From contig NC_135226.1 in assembly GCF_052324685.1 (NCBI RefSeq), positions 17,092,384 to 17,156,383 of the forward strand: a DNA stretch of 64,000 bases, written 5' to 3'. This stretch comes from Brachyhypopomus gauderio (taxonomy: Eukaryota > Chordata > Actinopteri > Gymnotiformes > Hypopomidae). The notes beneath the pieces are model-generated. The model did no database searches and had not been told where the DNA came from. It worked only from the letters and a program-made list of their open reading frames with translations. This document shows, one piece after another, positions 13,028-24,859 of the stretch (within the stretch, counting starts at the first letter, position 1; each line of letters opens with the position of its first letter). The position numbers were made by a program, and so were the translations under genes.

Positions 13028-14219
13028 ATGAGAGGTAAGGCTAATTGCAAGCATTCTTACCTTGGTGAGGAAAATGGATATTTTAAATGGCTGGGAAGTG
13101 GCATGTCAGAAATTTTTGTAAACACATCTTCTGGGTGTCACAGTGTTGTCTTTTCTAATCCAGGCCTTGTGTTCTTGTGCCTGTTGGGATACTCACATGC
13201 AGACTTCGCCACATTCTCCTGGAATGGCCCTGGCGTACCCACGACCTCTGACCCCAACACTGACAATGGTAAACAAAAGAAGTGAAAGATAAACTTAAAA
13301 AGGAAACGTGGCATTTTATGATGCTGAATTGCATGGTTAGTGAGCCAGTCAACGTAGGGCAGATTGAGCCAAACGTTGCACTAAAATCTGGAACTTGAAG
13401 TTATCCCACAGCTTTACTTTTGCGTTATTCTGTGGCAGGCCTGAAGCTGACCGTGTTACTTCCTGTCTGCAGTGTGCCTGTCTGACCCGTCGACCTGTGG
13501 ATGCTGTCTCATGCAGAGGCAGATGTGGAACATGGAGAATTTATTCAACCTGACCTTAGAAGATTTCCAGAAGAATCTGGACCATACTCAGAGCATCATT
13601 AACAACATGCGCTGTGAGCCACTCATCCCTTCCCAGAATAGTCTGAATCTCATATTATCTAAAAGCCAACATCTCCCACGCTGTACTCTAATAACACATG
13701 ACAGCTATTAAGGTCAGAATTATGCAAATTAGGATCCACTAGCCTAGGTTGGTATTACTTATAGCCACGCTCTCTCTCTCTCCCTTTCCAGCAAGCCGCA
13801 GCGCCTTCTCGGTGGCCCTGACGGACACCCGGCGCTGCGTGGGTCCGTACGCAAATGACGTGGTGGTGAAATACCGCAGCGTGTTCATCAACCTGGGCGA
13901 CGGTTACGACACCAGCACGGGCGCCTTCACGGTGCCGCGCTCCGGCGTCTACGTCTTCGCTCTCACCGCCTACAGCGACTCGGGCGCGCCCGGCTTCCTT
14001 CTGGCCGCCTGCGTCCACCTGCGAAAGAACGGGATCACGATCGCGGGGCTGGATGAGTACAACAACCAGGACCAGGAGGACAGTGCCACCGTAGTCCTGG
14101 CCAAACAGATGCAAACCGGGGACCAGGTGGACGTGACCCTGCTTGCTTCGTGCTACCTGTGTGATGACAGCAGCCACTACAACACCTTCACCGGCTTCCT
14201 GCTTTATGCTACAGATTAA
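13028..14219 (+). CDS. Secreted C1q-domain protein, collagen-less (cerebellin-like), copy 1
   Basis: Four coding exons, all joined in phase 1: 13028-13034, 13164-13268, 13473-13613 and 13792-14219. They total 681 bases (226 aa). The first exon contributes only seven coding bases, ATGAGAG. Spliced to exon 2 it gives MRGLVFLCLLGYSHADF, a good signal peptide, which decides the start. Exon 3 holds a cysteine cluster (VCLSDPSTCGCC) and a short amphipathic helix with a glycosylation site (NLT). The last exon holds the whole C1q jelly roll from SRSAFSVALTD to YNTFTGFLLYATD. There is no Gly-X-Y collagen stretch, so it fits the cerebellin/C1q-like group, which forms trimers through the C1q head. The function is unknown. 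It shares layout and intron phases with the gene at 16413, a likely tandem paralogue. Confidence 0.87.
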
Positions 14220-16412
14220 AAGCCAAAGCTAGTCCTACCCAGTCTTCCACATGGGGGGTTTGGACCTCCACCCCCTTCTCAGATCTGTTCTGTGCTCTGC
14301 TACACCATATTTTAACCCATGGCTTTGCGTTACCTCTCATAAGTCCCTGTGTGTTATATGTGCGGGGCTATATACCACAATAGTCATCTTAAATATCAAA
14401 GTCTAAAGGGTCTTCCCATTGTCACTGCACTCCAGGGGAAACCCAGCAGATCAAATGTACAGTCTTTATACTGGGTAAATGAATAGCCCAATAAATATCA
14501 GATCCTCTTCTTCCTCTTCTCCTCTTCCTCCTAATTGTTTAGCCCTTAAGTTAATGTCCAGTCATATGGCTTTGCTAATGAATTTCATCAAGTGAATTGG
14601 AAATAAAGCTAAAAAAAACAACAGAAATGTTTCCTCGAGTAATAATTGTGCTGATATACTAAAATAGGAGAGAACATATAATTGTTTGAAAAAGACTGAC
14701 AGACAGCTGTACCACTGAAAGAAATGCAGTATATAGAAAACAGAATCAGCAACAACAGCTAATCTTCTTGCCTTAGCAACAGTTGTATATTGGAGCAATG
14801 GCACTACATTTAAATCATCATGTTTTGCTTCTTTACAAATCTGATCTAGTAAAGTCTGCCACAATGTTTATTTTACATTTTAAGATGGACAGTGTACAAT
14901 AAGGGCCAAAGAAGTCACCGATAGACCACTAATATATCTAATAGATCTCACTAATAGAACTCAGGTCTCTGAAATGATGTGTTTAAACATTATGCACTGA
15001 AATAAGAATCGATCGAAAAAATAAAAACTGTGCTTGAGGCTCCAGTTCAGGAAACTTTGGCTTTGAATCCTGTTATGAAGAAAAAAATAGCTGCTATAAT
15101 ATCACACAGAATTGCATATGTGTTCTCTGGCCAATCTCACAATCATCAGAAGGGTTCTACTGAACAACAGCAATGCTAATAAAACACCTCCTAACTTTAC
15201 CCACCTCGCCATTCCTTACAATCTCTTCTAGTGTACAACTCTGCATGTAAAGCATGGGACCATATCCCTCTGTAGTTAAAGCCCAGAATAATGTTTGCTC
15301 CATGAGGACCAGTGTCATTTCACGACAAATAAGACAGAACTATTACCAGAACCATATAATATTAAAAAAAATTTTACCCAGCACTCCGTGTGTGTACGCA
15401 GTGGGGTAACTATTGAGCAATTTACTCTTTCTGATCGAGGCCGTACACATAACCGTTTCAGTTCATTCTTCCTTTGTGATCTCCTTTCCCGTGTTACACA
15501 GGACATAGCTACTGTAATATTAAGTGTTGCTCTTTGTGGACTGCAGTCTTCAAATGAACTTTAAATGGTATCATATTTCCCCCGGGTGTGGTCCACACCC
15601 TGTTCCCAGAATCAGGATACAGAACCAAACCCTGCATGCACCTCAGCTGGGACTTGGATCAAGAGATAGAACTAATTAATGTGGTGGCAATAAAAGACCA
15701 ACCGTCCAAAACCCGCCACAATGCCAGCCGTGCCCACGTACCCAGCGCGCGCTCCGGCCTCGAAACGAGACACCGGTGTCCCGATGAATACACGTTATAT
15801 TAGCGCATAACAGGACAACGGGGTGCAGGCGCACTTCCAGCGGCCTCCGTGGGGCGGGTTATGGGGAACGGGCCGTGGGAGGTTTAACCTGGCCTACTTA
15901 TTCACAGGTCGCTGTTCTAGGCAACACAAAGGCAGGACGCCGAGCGCATAAGACCAGACCTCTAAACCGAGCGGTACCTTCCTCCTCTGAGAGTCATCGC
16001 CATCAGTTCCCTCAGTCACAGTGAGTATTAGGACGGAGCGCCTAGCTTTTGTCTTGATTCTTATTGGCCTATGTAACGGGGTAATAGTGCCTATTTTATA
16101 ATTTAACTCAAATCATTCAGACTTGCTTTTGGATGGTTTTTTTTTTTTTGGTTGTATGTTTAGTTTTTTGCTTGTTAGTTTTTACTTGCCCTACTTTAGC
16201 AAATGTTTTAAGAGTCTGTCATGCATCGAGTCTTTGGAGTTTGGAGAAAAATAAAAAGATTATTAAATGAGAAAATTAATATATACTCTTATTTTATACG
16301 TATAAATGTTAAGCAAAATAAAAACTTTAAAATAGAAAATATTGAAATATTAAACAGTAGTCATTTGTGGCTTTACAGTAAATGTAAGTATCATTTTATA
16401 TAGAAAGTGAGA
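14220..16412. other. Intergenic between the two C1q genes
   Basis: This holds the 3' UTR of the first C1q gene and the upstream region of the second. A polyadenylation signal AATAAA at about 14490, some 270 bases past the stop, fits the first gene. No other coding sequence is supported. Confidence 0.55.
14490..14495 (+). promoter_or_regulatory. Polyadenylation signal of first C1q gene
   Basis: AATAAA about 270 bases after the stop at 14219, in a plausible 3' UTR. Confidence 0.5.
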
Positions 16413-17546
16413 ATGAAGGCTGCTGCAGTAGCTGCTCTGGGCCTGCTGGGGGCACTATGTCTATGCGTAAATGCAGACACATACAGTGCCATAGACTTCG
16501 TCCGCAGGAGTGCAGGTGAACTTCTCTTGCTGTGCGCTACTTTATCACTCTACAGACACTCTATAGCCAGTGTATGGATGAGAACCCTGATTTTCTTGTG
16601 TGCTCTTCCCCAGTCAACTGGACAGGGAGTCTGCCTTGTGGCCTGTGGGACTGCAACTGTGAGTTCCAGCAGCCTAAAGGTTGCTGCTGCGTGAGCTCAG
16701 CCCTCGACCAACTCCTGCAGGCCACGTTCACACGCATGGTGAGCTTGTGGGAGCGCCTGGAAAGTCTCAACCAGCAGATCGATTTGATCGCAGGTAACAC
16801 AGGGGTAAAGAAGCTCAAAGGAGACCTTTTTTTTTATTTTTACCCAATCAAAACGTTTGTTTTGAGTTTTGCCTCCCGCCCTCTCCACCAGGTGGACGTA
16901 ACATAGCGTTTTCTGCATCAATGATGTCGACACCTCTATGTTTTGGGCCTTACAACAAGAACGTTTCCATTCCTTACCAGAACGTCACACTGAATCACGG
17001 CCATGGGTATAATCCAGCATTGGGTAAGCACAGCCTATTGTCCCAATACAAAGTGAAAAGACATACTACACCAACATACTCCCAACAGCTCCACCACCAA
17101 TACATCATGTAGTTTCTTTTCTTTGTAAGGATTGCAATCCACTGTGTCCTATCTCAGAATATTATTCGTTTTCCTGTCCAAAACATAACAGAGCGTAATT
17201 CCTCTCCATAACCGTGGCGATTCATAAACCTCTTCTCACAGGTACCTTCACAGCAACCCGCGATGGCCTCTACTTCTTCAGCTACACCGTCTACTCAAAC
17301 GTCGGCTTGGCAGGCGAGCGCATCTTGTACAAGACCCAGCTGGTGATGGACGGCCAGGTGGTCTCCTCCTCCTGGGAGGACAATCGGGAAGATTCGGAGG
17401 ACAGCGCCACACAGACGGTGCTACTGAAGCTGAGCCAAGGTAACCAGGTGTACGTCGAGCTGGTCTTCGGGAGGATATTGTGCGGCGACACACAGGGTTT
17501 CAACTCCTTCAGCGGATACCTGGTCTACCCGACGCACGACATGTGA
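16413..17546 (+). CDS. Secreted C1q-domain protein, collagen-less (cerebellin-like), copy 2
   Basis: Four exons, all phase 1: 16413-16515, 16614-16793, 16892-17023 and 17242-17546, totalling 720 bases (239 aa). The start gives a clear signal peptide (MKAAAVAALGLLGALCLCVN). Exon 2 has a cysteine-rich stretch (PCGLWDCNCEF, KGCCCVSS) and a predicted helix (LWERLESLNQQIDLIA). Exons 3-4 encode the C1q domain, from GRNIAFSASM to GFNSFSGYLVYP. There is no collagen region. Unlike copy 1, the C1q domain is split by an intron at the GT(F)T position, so one copy has lost or gained that intron. An AATAAA lies at 17910. The protein is probably secreted and oligomeric; its role is unknown. Copy 1 is the closest neighbour in layout. 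Confidence 0.87.
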
Positions 17547-17909
17547 GAGGGAGGTTGACAGGCTTGTACCCAAGGCGCTGCTCACAGGATGTAACCAATC
17601 ACCCAAAGCATCAGGTGATGAGATTCAGCAATGAGACGTTCAATGCAGCCGTCGCTGTTTTGAAGCTTCACAAGCAACGTCGTGGGAGGTCTGACATTAC
17701 ATCACTGTCATGTACAGTAATTCTTCATCATCTTTGTAAAATTATATTAGTGTATTTCAATTTTTTTTTCTTCCAGTCTTTTTTTTGGTGGATGGAGTAA
17801 AACCTTACTTTGGTACAAACCTCAGAAACGTCACCGTCACATCTGTTAGAGTGACAAGGGGGTGGGGATAAGAAATGACCACATGTTGATCTGCCCTCAT
17901 TATAATTAC

Positions 17910-17915
17910 AATAAA
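17910..17915 (+). promoter_or_regulatory. Polyadenylation signal of second C1q gene
   Basis: AATAAA about 365 bases after the stop at 17546 and only about 80 bases short of the stop codon of the convergent CYTH gene. Confidence 0.55.
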
Positions 17916-17995
17916 GAGCTGCAAAATATTGTATTTTACTGTTGTTTTAATAAACTGTACAGCTAACTACACAAGTCTTCTAGACTAGAAGAATA

Positions 17996-19256
17996 TTAAC
18001 GTCCATTCTGCTGAGCTTTCGCCAGCAGGAGGTCCATGTACGCTCCATCAATCAGGTCCTCATTCTTCACACCCAGGTCCTGCATCAGCTGGTGGGCAAT
18101 GGTAACTCCTTCTTCTGTGGTCTGGTTTTCTTTCATGACTACCTAAATGAATGTACACCCACACAAGTGCATGCACAGGTCAGGAACCAGGCAGTATACT
18201 GTGAAGCTGGATTTAGGGGGTGAGCACGCGAAGTTGTTTGATTAATTTTAGTTCAAAACAAACTTTGCCAGTGATGTTTTGTAGAATTTTACTCAAGACC
18301 AAGGCATCGAAGGTCATGCCACCATTGCAAAGCACACTGATTTGGCACAGGGTACCGAACTATAACCATATGACTAACCACATGACTAATGATTCCTGAA
18401 GCAACACTGGATGGGGGTGTTTCACATGTTTTCATTTTCACACAAAAAGTTGTTTTAATAAAACAACTATAAAAATTTCAATGACACATTCGTTTCCCAC
18501 TCACTGACGCTTCTCTCACTGATGAGCTTGAAATACCTCGAGCTCCATGAAGTCTCCCAGGCCGTCCACACAGTCGACGTGCACTCGGGTCTGGCCCACC
18601 ATGTACAACCGACGCTCCTTCTTCACCTGGCCCAGCTGGCCCAGAGCATCGGACAGGACCCTCTACACACCACAAACACCAGAGCCAGGAAGACACGATG
18701 ACCAGTGAGCACACTTCAAACACTTTAAAATAAAATGTAAATATATGCTGTATGATTCACCATTGCACTATAAAGGATACACTATCATCTGCATAGTGTC
18801 TACGAATATTTTCGTAGTCAAATAAAAATAAAAAACGAATGGTCGCGTGCTTACACCCAGTCCTCGTGGGTCATTTGTCGGAGATATGGAGTAATTTGAG
18901 AGTTTGGGCCCATCCATGTCTGGTCTCTCATAGAATATCAACTGCCCACTTCCATCCTGAACAGGGGAGTGACACGTGATTTATGTTTATGTTTACAATG
19001 TTTATGTTTACATAACGTTCTCTCCACCATTATACAGCGATGCTAAGAGAGCGTTTCATTTGATCTGTCATATCTGTTCGTTGAACCTTAAGTGACTCAC
19101 TAGGAAGTCCCTCAGTTTGAGACGTCCCCTTCCCACTTTGAAAAACGTGTCCATCTGCTGGACAACTGTCCCGTCCGAGCCGCTCAGCTCTTGCGCACGC
19201 TGCGTCAAATACTTGCGGTCACGCACCGTGGCCTTTATCTCCACGTTGGATGGCAT
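17996..19256 (-). CDS. CYTH-domain protein (class IV adenylate cyclase / thiamine triphosphatase fold)
   Basis: Four minus-strand exons, all phase 0: 19256-19101, 18956-18855, 18662-18537 and 18142-17996 (stop TAA), giving 176 aa. The start MPSNVEIKATVRD matches the N-terminal motif of the CYTH superfamily, triphosphate tunnel enzymes that include class IV adenylate cyclases and thiamine triphosphatase. Other family marks follow in order: QQMDTFFKVGRGRLKLR, QLIFYERPDMDGPKLSNY, VKKERRLYMVGQTRVHVD, and DGLGDFMELE with its metal-binding acidic residues. The sequence looks closer to the short bacterial-type CYTH proteins than to mammalian THTPA, which starts with an ExExK motif; here the first glutamate position is Asn. 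The substrate cannot be told from sequence. A Met 18 codons upstream is in frame, but it lies outside the conserved domain. Confidence 0.82.
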
Positions 19257-20096
19257 CTCTGCAAATGTGTTGATTTTGAACCAACGTGAGTGACTCGAAA
19301 TAGTGAACATTAAAATACATGCTACATAAAACCGTCGAATATATTAGACCCAGTTTTATATCAGGAAATCCCATTTTTCATTACAAAGCCATTCTGTGAT
19401 ACTATATAGCCAAAGCAATATTCTCTCAACCAACATATCAGCTATTACTGAGATGCAAAGATTATAAATGGACTTCAAGTACAAAACCACAACGAACTTT
19501 ACGATAAAGACAGATTTGCTTGCATAATACACTCATATATTTAGAGGCAAACCTCTGGACAGGAAACCACGAGCACAGAAGATACGCGCGTACTTTCGCG
19601 GCGAATATTTGCCTTAGGAAGGACGAATACATCCGCTTCACTCTCATTTCAGAATTAAAGTCCCAAGGAATAAAACTGTTATATTAGTTGGCCGATATCA
19701 AAGCTACGTCTTTAAAGTACACAAATGTACGTTCAAAGAATGTACCTGAAGATGTACGTGAACGGATATGTTTGAGCAATACCTTTTCCGCATCATGTGT
19801 CGAGCTCATTTGAATTAGATTGTTGCCAAAGACATAAAAAATAATTTTCTTACGACCGCAACATAGGGTAGCATGTTTATCCTTTCTCGAAAGGTTACTA
19901 TTAGGTCTACACTAAAAATAATATTCCAAGGAGAATCCAAAATTCACAATTAATTCACAATGTTTGCCTGTGTATGAAATTGGTAACCCTAAAGCTGGAA
20001 GCTTTTCCAGGGCCAGAAAACTCCTGAGTTTTATTAGTTTCTCATTCTGTAATAGTGGTCTGCATTTGGACATTTTTCTATATTTGTTAGGCTTGC

Positions 20097-20098
<2 letters not shown>

Positions 20099-20177
<79 letters not shown>
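20099..20177. repeat. (GT)n microsatellite
   Basis: About 39 uninterrupted GT units, followed by a short GA run. Confidence 0.97.
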
Positions 20178-20180
<3 letters not shown>

Positions 20181-20452
20181 AAGAGAGAGAGACTCCTCCT
20201 AAATAGCAAACAGAATGAAGCTCACTCCTTTTCTTACTGTTCACTTTTCCTCCCTCTTTCCTTATCTGCCATGAGGGGAAGTGTTGCGCTGAGTGTAACA
20301 TCCTGTATGGGCTGGGCGAACAAGTGAGAGAGACAGACAGACAGACAGACAGGTGGATAGCAGCATATAGCAAGTCTCCCTGTATCTCCTCTATCTACTG
20401 CTGTGGAACTGCCACCCAGACTGTGGAGGATATTCCAGCGAGTGGCATGACG

Positions 20453-20500
20453 ACGTGAGGACGCCTGGACGTGAGGACGCCTGGACGTGAGGACACCTGG
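20453..20500. repeat. 16-bp tandem repeat, three copies
   Basis: ACGTGAGGACGCCTGG in three head-to-tail copies, the last with one change. Confidence 0.9.
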
Positions 20501-21294
20501 TCAAACCCAGGTGAGTGGGAAGAGTGGGCTGAGCCTCAGTTAGAGGGCGCTATGTGTTCTGGGAAAGCACAGATGTCTCTTCTAGGGGTTAATGGAGTTG
20601 AAATAATGGAGTTGAAAGAGTTGCTCTTAAAGCTTTCAATACTTTCAATACTTATGCAAATGTGGACTGTCTGGACACCTGTCCTGGATCCTGTTCCAGT
20701 AGTGATAACATTCCTATGTGCCACTACTCAATGCATGGCAGGCGTCCCATAGCCATTATGTATAGATCACCAATATGCAAATCAGATGACTGGTATGCAG
20801 GAAACATGCACATATAGGCACTGTATCAAGTATAACTGAAATGGTTCATAACTCAGAGGATCTACCTGGCATGACTGTTGTAGTGGCTGGGATAGATATA
20901 AATATTAATATTTTCACAGCTGTTGGTCAGAATATAATGCACTATAACTGCATTATATGAGATCATAAAAAATGATATCAGTATGTTTCTAACCAAAATG
21001 TTTACAATGTCTTGCTAAGTTATTGTCAAATTCCATATTAAGGTACAAGATACAATGTACTGAGAGGTTATGTTCCTGCAAGTATATAGTTTTACATTAT
21101 AATATGTTTTCTATAATTTCAACAGGATATTTTAACAAAATTAAATATCCAGTTAATTGGCTGGATATTCAGCCTTTGTTTCCATGTCCTCTTTGTTCAA
21201 CTCCTGTATGTCTAATGGGTGTATTTCTGCTAGGCATCCTTGTTGAAAATCAACTTATTTTGCTCAGTGTTGCAGGGTGTATTTTACAGACCAC

Positions 21295-21386
21295 AGAGAG
21301 AGAGAGGGAGAGAGAGGGAGGGAAGGAGGAAGAGGGGGAGGGAGAGTAAAAGGAAGAGAGTGAGGGAGAGAGAGAGGGAGAGAGTA
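21295..21386 (+). repeat. Polypurine tract upstream of ano7
   Basis: About 92 bases that are almost all A/G, with only two or three pyrimidines, made of GAGAGA and GGGAGG blocks. It ends about 290 bases before the ano7 start codon. Confidence 0.9.
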
Positions 21387-21673
21387 TGACTCACGTCTGT
21401 GGTTTTGTGCGTGCCCCCTGTGTTTTGTCCTGGAGTCTTCTCTATGGGGATCTCTTTATATTTGTTATGTCTCACACTGTTCCTAATGAGGTCTTATGGT
21501 CCAGGCTGTTGACTCCTCCGGTTAACTCAACCTGTTGCCTTATCAGCCTGTATTTAGAATGATTTTCAGGGGTCACAAGAAGCCGACGGGTGAAACATCC
21601 CCGTTTACCGTGCGCTGCGCTTCGTCCGTGCACGTCTTTAAGGCCCGAGAGTTTATGAGGACGCGAGCCGAGG

Positions 21674-21777
21674 ATGACTACGATGATGAAGAAGAGTGAA
21701 GGTGAGGACAGCGCAACGCTGATCGCCCTCTCAGAGCAGCCAGACAACAGCTACGGAAGCATGGATACGAGTGAGGT

Positions 21778-21864
<87 letters not shown>

Positions 21865-22815
21865 TGATGAAAGGAGGATTATAAACATATAGATTTATAG
21901 ACTATAGGGGTTTCAGTTATGACATTTGTGATATTTAACTACCCTACCTGCTTGCCTACAACCAAGCATGGACGTGCAGAAGAAAGATGAATAATAACTC
22001 AAATATCTGACTCCAAAATATAGTTAGTAGGAATCTAAGGGAACTGTCTTCTCAAACAGCTCAGTGCTGGTTATTAAAAGATGTTAGCATACATTTACCT
22101 TTATCTGATACTAATTATGAACTCATCTGGCCCACTACAGCTATAACCAAGGGAGATTGTGATTACACAATTAACCAGATTTATTTAACAACCAACAAAA
22201 TATTCAACAACAGAACAACTATTCTAAATTAAAGTAACACAAGGTAACATACCCAATGGAAACAGAGAAATACACATCTCAAAGTGCCTCAAGGTGTGAG
22301 GAAAGAATAGCCCCAAGATCGTATGATAAGAGACCCTCCACCAAAATCCTCTCCCTTTAGGACTCCACAGCATATCAAAGGCACAGAAATTATACAAACT
22401 AGGTCAACCAATGGGAATCAGATCGAAGGTATAGAAATCAGAGTACATTTGTATGCAGAGTGCACACAGGACCCCTAATCTTTTGGGTGACGTTTACAAT
22501 CTTTCCCAGTAAGTGAGGTAACACAACCTGTGAGACTATACTAAAGATGCCACCTTTGTCACAAAACAACATGCTGCACAATGAGTCTAAACATGCCACA
22601 CCAGCACAATATTATAACCAAAATACAAATGGTTTTTTTCCCATTTCTATGGCAATTTCTTAAGGCACGCTTCCCCCCCTGGGCCTATCTGCCCCCCAGG
22701 GAAGGGCAGCCACATCCTGCATCCCCCACAGGATATTTGCCTGTGCAACTAATGAAGGACCTCTGGTCGAAAAAGTCCTGTTTCTCTGGAAACTTGTAGT
22801 TTGTACTTCACTACA

Positions 22816-22859
<44 letters not shown>

Positions 22860-22881
22860 ATATATATATATATATATATAT

Positions 22882-22924
<43 letters not shown>

Positions 22925-23153
22925 AGCAGAGCAGTAGTATGAATTCAGTTGTGTAGTGCATTTGATATGTATGTTGTTGTTATGTGAATATTCTCTACAG
23001 TTTCCCCAGAAGGACAGAAATGTATTTAGTGATGGCGTCACGCGCATTGGTGAGTGTCCAGGAGAAGTTTCTTGTTTCCATGGAATTTGAGCTTGTTTAT
23101 TTTGTCATGGCACAGTAATGCTAGATGTATTTATTTTAAATAACATATTCATT

Positions 23154-23213
<60 letters not shown>

Positions 23214-24364
23214 TCGTGGGCTTACTGGAGGAGTTAACAGATGGGAGCATTCATCACATTGTGTGCAGTGTTCAGATAGGCCTTGCTTCCGTCCCAATAG
23301 CAGTATCGCTCTCCACAGTGCTCTAAAGAGTTTCCCTAATGAGCAAGGCCCTCCCTACTACACACTGCTGTTTAGTTTTCTATAAACATTTGGAAACAGG
23401 CAACCCTTAAGAAATAATCCATGTTACACAGCTATCACAACTGATGCATAGATATGCCAGATTATGCTTTCACAGGTCAGGTTTGCTGCACCACATGTGT
23501 ATGATAAAATGTTAATAGGTTATATCTCTGGTGATCTGTGAACAGATTTTGTGCTAGTCTGGGATGAACCTGTAAGTTACTCAAAGCCTGTTAAACCAGA
23601 GGATACCTCATCTGAAACCAGCCGAGACGTCCACAACAAATGGAGGACAGAATTCCTGTCCAAGCTGCGAAACGCAGGCCTCCGTCAGGAGATGGTCAGT
23701 TACCAGAGGTTAAAGTTCAAAGGTCACATGTCTGCCTACAATTAGCTCAAGTGACCTTGGACTAGTCGCTTCTATAAGTCGCTTAACATCATACTATTCT
23801 TTAAGATTACTTAAGTGTCCAGGATTCAGCTTAATTATTATCTATATTAAATAATGAATCCAAATGTTTGGCCACACTAGGCTAGCTTAGTCAGATTAAA
23901 CATCCTGATTTACTCAGACATTTTTTCTCTTTGCTTAATACAAGTTCCAAGATGATTAAAGTACTTTAGGTAAAATAACTATGGAAAACAATTAGGTTAA
24001 AATTTTTATTTATTCACGTTAACGTAGGCAACTGTGGAACTGTGAACTGAACTGTGAACAAAATTACGTAAACAACATTCCTGCACGAGTTAGTTCGGTA
24101 TTTATGAATGCGCTAATTACATTTTTATAAAACTTTTTTAAATAAAAACTTAGTAAATTAACATCATGTCATCTCTCAGAAAGAAGTTGTGCTCGGTGAG
24201 ACAAAGACAACGTTTGTCCTCTTGAGCGCCCCCTGGAGTGTGCTGTGTTATTACGCTGAGGAGATCAGCCTTCGGGTTCCACTCCAGGTAAACCAAGAGT
24301 GACACATTGGTGACATGAACAATTCTGAATTGATTACACAGAAGGGATATGGTCACTCAACACA

Positions 24365-24443
<79 letters not shown>

Positions 24444-24817
24444 CATATGTATATATAGCAGATATAAAATAAAACTACTGGTGTGGCTGTACCACAGGTC
24501 GAGACAACTCAAGAATCCAACTGGTCAGAAAACATACTGGGAAAGTTACACATCCCTAATATTCTAGCCCAGCAAGTGCCGAACCCTCCACCTGACTACT
24601 ACACCTGCCAGTTCCGAGCTAAGAAGCTAGAAAGGTACAGTGTGGTGTTTCTGTCCTGGTCTCTCTGTGGGATTTGGAGTACATGGTTTTAACTCAGTGC
24701 AGGATGAAAAAATGTAGGAGTGTCAGTGGTTGAGAGGTGGTTTAAGGGTCACTTAGTGCCCTGTTCATACAGAGTAGTGTTGACATAGTGTACACCTCTG
24801 CCATTTCCTTAAAGGGA

Positions 24818-24859
<42 letters not shown>

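Larger units (their letters stand above)
19257..21673. other. Intergenic, divergent CYTH/ano7 upstream region
   Basis: About 2.4 kb between divergently transcribed genes. It holds a GT microsatellite, a 16-bp tandem triplicate and a polypurine tract, listed separately. No coding exon is supported. Confidence 0.5.

Noticed and set aside
13028-17546. C1QTNF5 orthologue next to mfrp
   Set aside because: Neither C1q gene has a collagen region, so the name is not supported.
18000-19256. Naming the CYTH gene thtpa
   Set aside because: It is shorter and lacks the ExExK start of thiamine triphosphatase. Only the fold is clear.
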